Positions 27,793 through 34,632 of a stretch of 64,000 nt of DNA are shown here, in pieces (within the stretch, counting starts at the first letter, position 1; each line of letters begins with the position of its first letter). Location of the stretch: positions 310,001 through 374,000 of the forward strand of contig NZ_SPSB01000003.1 of assembly GCF_004571135.1 (NCBI RefSeq), written 5' to 3'. Made by a program: the position numbers and the translations under genes. The notes beneath the pieces were generated by a model. It worked only from the letters and a program-made list of their open reading frames with translations. It was not told the origin of the DNA and ran no database searches. This stretch comes from Algoriphagus kandeliae (lineage in GTDB: Bacteria; Bacteroidota; Bacteroidia; Cytophagales; Cyclobacteriaceae).

Positions 27793-27918
27793 GAGGCTGT
27801 CTCAAATGTCACCTTTTTGTCAGACTGGGCGAAGTCGAAGTCTCTTGTTGATCAATTGGCATCGATTCGACACCGCTCAACATGACAAAGGACAAATATG
27901 AGACAGCCTCTTTTTTTT
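27793..27918 (+). terminator. 126-bp hairpin element acting as terminator
   Basis: Perfect 12-bp arms gaggctgtctca (27793-27804) and tgagacagcctc (27899-27910) are followed by eight T residues. The interior is itself a long imperfect hairpin in which ttttgtcag/gcgaagtcgaag pairs roughly with gattcgacaccgctc/catgacaaa. Elements of this form are scattered through Bacteroidota genomes. It starts 15 bp after the second sulfatase. The rest of the gap to 28053 shows nothing further. Confidence 0.75.
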
Positions 27919-28053
27919 ATAGACTTTTTGATTTCCCTTAGAGGTAGCCTTCTCAGCAGGTCTTTTAGGGTTCTTTAACCTCGGTCAAATAAGGCTCAGG
28001 AAACAATGCATCTCTGGACCCGTTACCATATACCATCACATAAAATCCTGAAA

Positions 28054-28410
28054 ATGAAAAAACTACTTTTATTATTCTCGCTAACCCTCCTGACTTCTTA
28101 TGGAGTTTTTGCCCAAACTGATTTTGAACTAGACACATCTCAAAGCATGCTCATGACCGGTAAGGGCCCCGGTCAAGACGCTACCATCAATCCTTTTGAA
28201 GATAAAGATTGCTATACCGTGGTTAAAAACACCGGAAAAAGAGAGTTTTATATTCGTGTTCAAAAGGAAGGAAAAATCATTGAGGAGCTTACTGTTTTGA
28301 AAAAGGAAACCAAAAAGGTAAAACTCTTGAAAGGCTACGAATTGTACTTGGATCCCAATCGAGATGGCAAGGCAAAAGCCAGAGTGAGTTATGAAAAACT
28401 TGATGAATAA
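28054..28410 (+). CDS. small secreted protein of unknown function
   Basis: This 118-aa protein is read from ATG 28054, which gives a standard signal peptide (MKKLLLLFSLTLL..VFAQ). A longer reading from 28006 would hide it. The mature part of about 97 residues is Lys-rich. It has a single Cys in a DKDCYTVVKNTG segment and a C-terminal beta-like pattern (EFYIRVQKEGKIIEELTV ... YELYLDPNRDGKAKARVSYE). I recognise no family. It may be a small beta-sandwich in the periplasm. A strong terminator follows, so it is probably a single-gene unit. Confidence 0.7.
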   Translation: MKKLLLLFSLTLLTSYGVFAQTDFELDTSQSMLMTGKGPGQDATINPFEDKDCYTVVKNTGKREFYIRVQKEGKIIEELTVLKKETKKVKLLKGYELYLDPNRDGKAKARVSYEKLDE

Positions 28411-28428
28411 CTAGTCAAATTATTGAGG

Positions 28429-28456
28429 GTGTAGCTTACTGCTACACTTTTTTTTT
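28429..28456 (+). terminator. Rho-independent terminator
   Basis: Arms gtgtagc (28429-28435) and gctacac (28441-28447) with loop ttact are followed by nine T residues. Confidence 0.88.
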
Positions 28457-28594
28457 GCTTAAGCCTAATTTTAAACCTGCTTTTCAAGCAATTAAAAAGG
28501 CAAAACATCGAATATAGGGCAAATGACGTATTTAGATTTTTTCATGGAGTAAATAGATTTACCGAATACTTAGTGCCTAAATAATACTAACGAC

Positions 28595-29596
28595 ATGAAA
28601 AATCTTTTAACCCTTATCACACTACTGGCAATGAGCTTTTCATTACAAGCTCAAGACAATGCCACCGCAAGAGGAGGCGTAACCTTCGCAAGTTTTAATG
28701 ACTTTGATCCGAAAAAGGATTTCCATGCACCCTACGATAAACCAATCAAAAATTCCACTAAAGCAGGTTTGATAAAGGGCTCCATTCACTTTAAAGACAT
28801 CACCAGTGGAGCTGTATTTTTAGGCAAAGGTCAACAAAGGGAAACTGTCACCGCATGGGCTGTGCTAGAAGGAGTCAGCGATCAGACACGCCAGGAAATC
28901 GCGGATGAATTTGCTGCTAGTTTTCAGGAAAAACTTGCTTCCATCGGTGGCTTGGAACTAACGGAAAGTTCGGCTTTCAAAAGCACCTCCGCTTATGCCA
29001 AAAACTCGGAAAAAGCCGACAAAACAGAAGACAATGGGAAACTAATCGGTCAAGTGAAAGTAAAAACGGCTGAAGATATGGCTTATAATCGCTTTGATTT
29101 TGTATTTACGCCAGGCCCTTACAGCAAAATTGCCAAGGAAAGCGGCAGCGATGTGTACTCTTACGACATTATTGTGGATTTTGCCCGATTCGACATAGAT
29201 GCCACCCGATGGAAATCCGACGGCTATGGTCCTGGCTATGATTTTATCAACACCAAGACAAGTTCTAATGTCATGCCTCAGGTTTCGATCAAGCAGTCCA
29301 ATTCTGCCGATAGAACCAAGTTGGTGAATACCAATTTTACCCTGATCAATGAGAAAAAGCAAATGGCGAATATCCTCCTGATGAAGAATCTCTTCTACAA
29401 CGAAAACTACGCGACAGAGGTAGATGCCTATAAAGGAGCTTTTCCGGAGGAGATCAGCAAAGGACTCTCCCTAAATACCACAAATACAGGAACTTTTGTC
29501 ATCAAAGCTGATGAAGCCAAATACAAAGAAGTGGTGCTAAAAGCCCTCGATGCCTACGCGGATTTAATCATTGAGCAGATCAAAGCAGTGAGATAA
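28595..29596 (+). CDS. secreted protein of unknown function (333 aa)
   Basis: The signal peptide is MKNLLTLITLLAMSFSLQAQ. The mature part has no cysteine and no motif that I recognise. It alternates helical, Glu/Lys-rich segments (DQTRQEIADEFAASFQEKLASI; DEAKYKEVVLKALDAYADLIIEQIKAV at the end) with beta-rich parts (VYSYDIIVDFARFDIDATRW). The closing amphipathic helix could mediate binding or oligomerisation. It is flanked by terminators on both sides, so it is likely an independent unit. Confidence 0.7.
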   Translation: MKNLLTLITLLAMSFSLQAQDNATARGGVTFASFNDFDPKKDFHAPYDKPIKNSTKAGLIKGSIHFKDITSGAVFLGKGQQRETVTAWAVLEGVSDQTRQEIADEFAASFQEKLASIGGLELTESSAFKSTSAYAKNSEKADKTEDNGKLIGQVKVKTAEDMAYNRFDFVFTPGPYSKIAKESGSDVYSYDIIVDFARFDIDATRWKSDGYGPGYDFINTKTSSNVMPQVSIKQSNSADRTKLVNTNFTLINEKKQMANILLMKNLFYNENYATEVDAYKGAFPEEISKGLSLNTTNTGTFVIKADEAKYKEVVLKALDAYADLIIEQIKAVR

Positions 29597-29616
29597 AATT
29601 CTCAATTCATCTTCCC

Positions 29617-29648
29617 AGCCCCGCCATTAATTTGTCGGGGCTTTTTTT
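29617..29648 (+). terminator. Rho-independent terminator
   Basis: Arms agccccg (29617-29623) and cggggct (29636-29642) are followed by a run of T, 20 nt after the stop of the 333-aa secreted protein. Confidence 0.9.
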
Positions 29649-29835
29649 ATGCCTTTTTGGAATAGTGGACGGTGTAAAAACCTAATTCCTTATTGAGTTT
29701 TTAGCTTTGGTTTTTTATGTTTAATGACGATTTAGCTTTTGATTTTTAGTGAATAGTCAAAGCATTCTATGGAAAACTAGCTTGATCCCAAATCAAGAAG
29801 TAAATAAAATAATGGGTTTTATACAATTTCAACTT

Positions 29836-30285
29836 ATGAAAACCTTGTACCTATGCGTAATGGCACTACTGATTATGGGGTGTTCCAACTCAACCCAAGA
29901 AGAACTCCAACTTGAAATTGATGAACTTCAGAAAAAGAATGAAGTACTAAATACGAGGGTAAGAGAGCTTGAGATGAATAATGAACTAATTCAAAAAGAG
30001 CTAACATATTGGTATGATGATTACGATGAAATATATTTCAAAAGCAAAGGCATAGAAAATCCAGTGGAATTTGTTGATTCATCCCTTCGAGCAGCTCCCG
30101 AACTAATTCCTCTTAAGGCAGTTCTTGGTGGTACAATGCATTTTAGTAAAATTCAGCTATTGTCAAAATGCTGGCTAATAGCAGATTATGAGGATGGCCA
30201 TATACTGGGTAGGTCTCTTTACGAATTTGAACTTCAGGAAAATGGAAAGTTAAAATTCAAATTGATTCAATCTATCAAGGATTAA
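29836..30285 (+). CDS. coiled-coil lipoprotein of unknown function
   Basis: Starting at ATG 29836 gives a 149-aa lipoprotein with lipobox LIMGC (Cys16). Residues of about 21-60 are a heptad-like coiled coil (ELQLEIDELQKKNEVLNTRVRELEMNNE...). The C-terminal 80 residues form a small alpha-beta part (VLGGTMHFSKIQLLSKCWLIADYEDGHI). Base composition is more AT-rich than that of its neighbours, and it sits directly before a palindrome cluster, so recent acquisition is possible. No family recognised. Confidence 0.68.
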   Translation: MKTLYLCVMALLIMGCSNSTQEELQLEIDELQKKNEVLNTRVRELEMNNELIQKELTYWYDDYDEIYFKSKGIENPVEFVDSSLRAAPELIPLKAVLGGTMHFSKIQLLSKCWLIADYEDGHILGRSLYEFELQENGKLKFKLIQSIKD

Positions 30286-30310
30286 TGACTAGTCCTTTAA
30301 TAGGTTGGCA

Positions 30311-30453
30311 TGACAGAAATTTCTGTCACCATTCACGCCTGCCTTTTAAGTAGGCAGGTCTCCACGGACGAATTTCAAAAAGTAATTGAATAAGTGGTGA
30401 GTGAAGACACTCACCCCAGCAAGAGAATCCTACTCTAGGCTAATAGGGCTACA
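30311..30453. repeat. cluster of short palindromes, left part
   Basis: This stretch holds an 18-bp perfect palindrome tgacagaaatttctgtca (30311-30328), the inverted pair cctgcct/aggcagg (30338-30344, 30352-30358), and gtgagtg/cactcac (about 30397-30414). A ccagcaag box at about 30416 can pair with cttgctgg inside repeat A. No gene is visible from 30286 to 31055. Confidence 0.65.
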
Positions 30454-30586
30454 TTTCCATCTTGCTGGCACCAATTCACCATTTCCAATTCTAAGAACCT
30501 GCGCCAGCGCTGGGGGTAATAATTGCTTATAAACCAGGGGTTGAAACCCCTGGCTATTAATAATTTCGCTCCTACGGAGCTTTTTT
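30454..30586 (+). repeat. two-box palindromic repeat, copy A
   Basis: It contains CCATCTTGCTGG (30457-30468), then 35 bases, then the palindrome ccagcgctgg (30504-30513), then ccaggggttgaaacccctgg and a closing gctcctacggagc palindrome followed by T residues. Copy B at 30782-30932 matches it nearly base for base except for one palindromic insertion. Confidence 0.85.
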
Positions 30587-30639
30587 GAAATAGATCCCCC
30601 AGAAAATAATGATTAGCCAACGTGTGCGGTGGCCGACGC

Positions 30640-30765
30640 AGCCCTGCCTGCAGCAGGCAGGAGCGGGGTGTGCGCGGGCCATGTGCGGGGAACCCCGATT
30701 TTTATCGGGGCAAATCTTGTCCCGATTTTTATCGGGATGGTCCTTTTGGATCAAGCCAAAAGGAC
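30640..30765. repeat. cluster of short palindromes between copies A and B
   Basis: It holds cctgcct/aggcagg (30643-30649, 30655-30661), two near-identical hairpins ccccgat/atcgggg (about 30693-30710) and cccgat/atcggg (30721-30736), and gtccttttgg/ccaaaaggac (30740-30749, 30756-30765). The open frames here are translations of palindromes, not genes. Confidence 0.65.
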
Positions 30766-30781
30766 AATGAAAAAATATTCG

Positions 30782-30932
30782 TTTCCATCTTGCTGGCACC
30801 AATTTCCCATTTCCAATCTAAAAATCCTGCGCCAGCGCTGGGGTTAATGATTGCTTATAAACCAGGGGTTGAAACCCCAGCCTGCCTGCCGGTAGGCAGG
30901 GCTATTAATAATTTCGCTCCTACGGAGCTTTT
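30782..30932 (+). repeat. two-box palindromic repeat, copy B with palindromic insertion
   Basis: Boxes lie at 30785-30796 and 30832-30841 with the same 35-base gap as copy A. Relative to A, about 18-20 bases are inserted after gaaacccc; the insert is itself a palindrome (cctgcct 30881-30887, aggcagg 30894-30900). The element ends in gctcctacggagc (about 30917-30929) followed by tttt. The remaining 120 bp before the next gene shows nothing clear. Confidence 0.85.
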
Positions 30933-31061
30933 CCTGTAATGGATCATCTTTACCTTTTACAATTTACTGTTTACCTCTTACATCATCTGTTCCATATCAA
31001 CGAAACTTTCCTTAAGCAAAAATTCCCCAAACCAATTATATTCGAAGCAAGTTAGTTGAGT

Positions 31062-31877
31062 ATGGAACAGTTTATCTCCTATTTTGAAGAATTACCCGCC
31101 CTCTATAAGTTGATTTGGGTAGTAGCCTGTTTGGCTTTGGTTTGGATCTTGGAATTGGTCATTCCCCTCGTACAGCATCAGTACAATAAAATCAAGCATG
31201 ACGGAATCAATCTGGTATTCCTTAGCATGTCCATGGTGATTAATGTGCTGGTTGGAGTGGCTACCGTGGGTGTTTTTTATTGGATCAGTACTTCCAAGGT
31301 AGGCTTGCTTCAGTGGGTAGAACTCCCCTTCTGGGCAGAACTCCTAATCGCCGTTATGGCCCTTGACTTTATCGCGCAGTATGTGGCGCATTACCTCTTG
31401 CATCGGGTTCGATGGATGTGGAAATTCCACTTGGTTCACCACAGTGACACGAAGGTGGATGCCACCACAGGTACTAGACACCATCCCGGGGATTATTTTA
31501 TCCGAGAGCTCTTCTCCATTGGTACTGTGATTATTTTCGGGATTCCGCTAGCATTTTATGTCTTCTATCGAATCTGCACGGTATTCTTTACTTATGTGAC
31601 CCACGCAAATATTGAATTACCAAAATGGATTGATAAGCCATTGAGCTTGGTCTTTATCACGCCTAATGTGCACAAGTTCCACCATCACTATGAGCGTCCT
31701 TGGACCGATACGAATTTTGGGAATATCTTCTCCATTTGGGACAGACTCTTTGGTACCTTCGTCTACGATGACACAAAGAAAATCCAATACGGAGTTGACG
31801 TCACCGACCCTTCAAAAGATGAGGACCTACGCTATCAGTTGGGCCTTCCATTGAATAAAAACATAAAAACAGATTAA
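31062..31877 (+). CDS. sterol desaturase/fatty acid hydroxylase-family membrane protein
   Basis: This is a 271-aa protein with ATG at 31062 chosen over an in-frame TTG six bases upstream. It has four to five membrane helices and the three histidine clusters that bind a di-iron centre: HYLLH, then HLVHH with a later RHHP, and HKFHHHYERPW. Members hydroxylate or desaturate lipids such as sterols, carotenoids, sphingolipids or fatty acids using O2. The bacterial substrate cannot be told. It stands alone between the palindrome cluster and a terminator. Confidence 0.9.
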   Translation: MEQFISYFEELPALYKLIWVVACLALVWILELVIPLVQHQYNKIKHDGINLVFLSMSMVINVLVGVATVGVFYWISTSKVGLLQWVELPFWAELLIAVMALDFIAQYVAHYLLHRVRWMWKFHLVHHSDTKVDATTGTRHHPGDYFIRELFSIGTVIIFGIPLAFYVFYRICTVFFTYVTHANIELPKWIDKPLSLVFITPNVHKFHHHYERPWTDTNFGNIFSIWDRLFGTFVYDDTKKIQYGVDVTDPSKDEDLRYQLGLPLNKNIKTD

Positions 31878-31901
31878 TTAACTTAACACAACTCTCTATC
31901 A

Positions 31902-31934
31902 AACTCCTCGGGAAAAATCTCGGGGAGTTTTTTT
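31902..31934 (+). terminator. Rho-independent terminator after the desaturase-family gene
   Basis: Arms aactcctcggg (31902-31912) and ctcggggagtt (31919-31929) pair over 11 bp with two G-T wobbles and an aaaaat loop, followed by T residues. The T tract overlaps the stop codon of the convergent aminotransferase gene. Confidence 0.82.
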
Positions 31935-33027
31935 AGGACTTTTTGGTAAAAAATGATTTGATCGCTTTAGTAATCTTCTCCACTTCCTCCTCTTTTAGCC
32001 AAGGATTCAAAGGCAAGGAAAGTCCTTGATTGGCAAGAATTCGAGCATTCGAAAAATCTCCCTCCACAAAATACGGTTCCATATCAGGAATGATCTGCGG
32101 ATAATGAATGGCTGTTCCTATTCCATGATCTGCCAAAAACTCCCTGAGCTCATTTCTCTTGTCAGATTTCACCACAAAAAGATGAGCATTCTGATTGGAT
32201 TCCATCAGGCCTTGAGGCAATTCCAAGCCTTCTAAGTCCGACAATTCCTCCAAATAAATCTTGGCTAAGGATTTCCGTTTCTGCTGATGCTTTTCAAAAT
32301 CCTCCAGCATCACGGTAAGAAATGCAGCCTGAAGTGTATCGATTCGGCTATTCCGTCCTACGAGCACATGCTCATCACGCTTAGGTTGGCCATGATTGCT
32401 AAGGAGGCGGATTTTTTCAGCTAACCTCTCATCTTGAGTCAGGCACATGCCCGCTTCTCCTAGAGCACCCAGATTTTTGGTGGGATAAAAACTCAGACAG
32501 CCCACCGAACCCCAAGTTCCGGCAGCTTTTCCATCCTGAAAAGCTCCAAAAGCTTGGGCAGCATCTTCGATCACTGAAATCCCTTTGAATTGAGCTTTTT
32601 CAGTCAATGTAGCCATATCCACCATTCTTCCATACAAATGAACAGGGATCACGGCTTTAGTTTTTGGGGTGATCGCCTCCACCCAATCCGATCGAAGGAG
32701 TCCATTTACATCTGTATCCCAGAATTTAGGTTTAGCTCCTACCATTCGAACAGCCTCAGCCGTACTTACCCAGGTCAAAGCCGGTACAATCACCTCATCC
32801 CCTTCTCCAATCTCCAAAGCCCGAAGGGCCAGTTCCAAGGCATCGGTTCCATTGGCACAGGGGATGGCATAAAGAGAATTGAGTTTTTGTTGGATAGTCT
32901 TCTCCAAAATCTGAACCTCCTCTCCACCGGAGAAAATGCCTTTTTCCAAGACTTGGGAAAACTTCGCCCGAAGTCTTTCCTGAAGATCTGAATCCATGCG
33001 ACTGAGATCAAGAAATGGAATCTGCAT
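31933..33027 (-). CDS. DegT/DnrJ/EryC1/StrS-family PLP sugar aminotransferase
   Basis: This 364-aa aminotransferase has the PLP-binding Lys184 in LSFYPTKNLGALGEAG, with CANGTDALELALRAL and VIEDAAQAFGA as cofactor and substrate segments. Such enzymes transfer an amino group from glutamate to a keto nucleotide sugar for surface polysaccharides or glycoproteins. Its start codon overlaps the 3' end of a glycosyltransferase gene by 20 nt, so they are translated together and probably serve the same glycan. No nucleotide-sugar dehydratase or reductase is nearby; those must be encoded elsewhere. Confidence 0.92.
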   Translation of the reverse strand: MQIPFLDLSRMDSDLQERLRAKFSQVLEKGIFSGGEEVQILEKTIQQKLNSLYAIPCANGTDALELALRALEIGEGDEVIVPALTWVSTAEAVRMVGAKPKFWDTDVNGLLRSDWVEAITPKTKAVIPVHLYGRMVDMATLTEKAQFKGISVIEDAAQAFGAFQDGKAAGTWGSVGCLSFYPTKNLGALGEAGMCLTQDERLAEKIRLLSNHGQPKRDEHVLVGRNSRIDTLQAAFLTVMLEDFEKHQQKRKSLAKIYLEELSDLEGLELPQGLMESNQNAHLFVVKSDKRNELREFLADHGIGTAIHYPQIIPDMEPYFVEGDFSNARILANQGLSLPLNPWLKEEEVEKITKAIKSFFTKKS

Positions 33028-34297
33028 CGAGAATCTGGGCTAAGTGTTCACAAATCGCTTTTCTTGAAAATTGGGAAATTTGATCGGAAGGCTGATTGAT
33101 TGCTTCTTCATTTACCCATTTTCGCAATACTGCTCGAATTTGATCTCCATCTCCATGAGAGAGCACCTGCCCTGCTCCACTTTCTTTTAGAATTTGAGCA
33201 GAGTCTCCATTCGGATCTCCCAATGCCAATACAGGAACACCGGTTGACATGTATTCGAATAGCTTGCCCGGAATATTTCCCTGAGCGTTTTTGGTATCCG
33301 TCAAAATCAGAAGTAGCAAATCTGCTTTCGCATAAAAGCCAAAAACCTCCTGATGGGTGACATATCCAGGAAAATCAACTGCTTTGGAAAGCCAGGTATC
33401 CTTTGCCACAAAATCCCTTACCTGCTCACTTACCTTCCCTACAAAAGTCAGGAGGATATTATTGCTGGATTTTTCGAATTCGGCTTTTAAGGCTTCCAAA
33501 AATGGAATGGGATTACGTATCGAGTCGATTACTCCCGTGTAAACTATATGAAATTCCTCTGCAGATCTTTTCTTGGCCTGAAACCCTTCAGGAATATCAT
33601 CGGGATCAAAACCATTGGTGATTAGGTCTATTTTCCGATTTCCGATTTTGGATAAATCCCGTTGGAAGGTAGATGAAATCGTCATGACTCGATCAGCCTT
33701 TTCCAAGACCTCCTGTTCCAATCGTTGATGCTTCTTTCTAACAGAAGAAGTCATAGGCAGTGTATCTAAAAACTCCCATTCCGACCAAGGGTCACGGAAA
33801 TCTGCAACCCAATAAATTCCGGTTTTCTCCTTCAGTGCTTTCCCAATCAAATGTATGGAATGAGGCGGCCCTGTGGTGATAATAGCATCAAACTGACCTG
33901 ACTTCACCAAGTCGAGTAAAAACTTCACGGAGGGCTTTACCCAAAAGACACGGGGATCGGGAACCATAAAATTAGCTCGAATCCAGACCGCAGCCTTTTC
34001 CAAAAGGCTCATTTCTTTTTGCTCCAAAATGCGGGCAGGATGGCTTTTCTTTTTCCCTCTCAATTTCCCCAATACCCCATAAGGCTCCCAAATCGGGAAT
34101 TTGATAACCTTTAAATCAGGGCTTATTTCCTTCTCTAAGGAAGGATCTTGAATATCGAAATCAGGGTTTTCGGGAGTGAAAATCACGGGTTCCCAAGCGA
34201 ATTCAGGCAGATACTTGGCAAACTTCAGCCAGCGCTGTACACCCGAACCTCCACTCGGTGGCCAATAATAGGTAATAATCAAAACCCGTTTTTTCAT
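33008..34297 (-). CDS. glycosyltransferase, GT4-like (GT-B fold)
   Basis: This 429-aa protein has an N-terminal acceptor-side Rossmann domain starting RVLIITYYWPPSGGSGVQR. The family 1/4 C-terminal domain has FHIVYTGVIDS, VDFPGYVTHQEVFGFYAKADLLLL, and GKLFEYMSTGVPVLALG, where the Glu of the E-x7-E-like region contacts the nucleotide sugar. It should be cytoplasmic and add a sugar to a polysaccharide intermediate. It is the first gene of a two-gene unit with the aminotransferase. Upstream lies repeat copy 3. Confidence 0.88.
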   Translation of the reverse strand: MKKRVLIITYYWPPSGGSGVQRWLKFAKYLPEFAWEPVIFTPENPDFDIQDPSLEKEISPDLKVIKFPIWEPYGVLGKLRGKKKSHPARILEQKEMSLLEKAAVWIRANFMVPDPRVFWVKPSVKFLLDLVKSGQFDAIITTGPPHSIHLIGKALKEKTGIYWVADFRDPWSEWEFLDTLPMTSSVRKKHQRLEQEVLEKADRVMTISSTFQRDLSKIGNRKIDLITNGFDPDDIPEGFQAKKRSAEEFHIVYTGVIDSIRNPIPFLEALKAEFEKSSNNILLTFVGKVSEQVRDFVAKDTWLSKAVDFPGYVTHQEVFGFYAKADLLLLILTDTKNAQGNIPGKLFEYMSTGVPVLALGDPNGDSAQILKESGAGQVLSHGDGDQIRAVLRKWVNEEAINQPSDQISQFSRKAICEHLAQILDADSIS

Positions 34298-34339
34298 TCT
34301 TGTACAAAGTACTAGTTAGTGAGGAGAAAGTGCAAATGG

Positions 34340-34600
34340 GCGATTTAAAAATTGGAAGATTGGTTGATAGTGGTAAAGTTCGAAAGTGGGAAGGTTATCG
34401 GAAATTCTTCAATATTCATCATTCTACGTTCGACATTCATTATTTCTTCTCAAGTCAGGAAACCCTCCAAGGGTTTTTCATTGTCTAAAAAACGAGCTAT
34501 AAAAATTCTGCTAATTATAGGAATACCAATCCCTTGGAGGGTTCTTAAATCGTAAATCGTCCATCGTAAATCAACAAATAAAAAAGGGAAAGTCTCCTTT
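34340..34600. repeat. dispersed heptamer-word repeat, copy 3 (opposite orientation)
   Basis: The inverted arms aaccctccaaggg (34461-34473) and cccttggagggtt (34531-34543) enclose an interior that, reverse-complemented, matches copies 1 and 2 at its ends but has diverged in the middle. The flanks also correspond: attcatcattctacg words on the left, and cgtaaatcgtccatcgtaaatc and cgtacttcgtatttcgtaattc words on the right. It fills most of the 335-bp gap between the glycosyltransferase and isocitrate dehydrogenase genes. Confidence 0.82.
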
Positions 34601-34632
34601 CCCCTTTTCGTACTTCGTATTTCGTAATTCTC

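Noticed and set aside
27793-27918. Insertion sequence or full transposon
   Set aside because: There is no transposase frame and the 126-bp element is too short; a MITE-like hairpin is the most that can be said.
29749-29835. Upstream extension of the coiled-coil lipoprotein
   Set aside because: Starting at 29749 would bury the lipobox signal; ATG 29836 fits better.
30454-30932. Possible CRISPR array because of direct repeats
   Set aside because: Only two long copies with no regular spacers and no cas genes are present.
30622-30939. Overlapping open frames in the palindrome cluster (up to 105 codons)
   Set aside because: They translate palindromes and inverted repeats, lack signal peptides or family motifs, and the composition follows the repeats.
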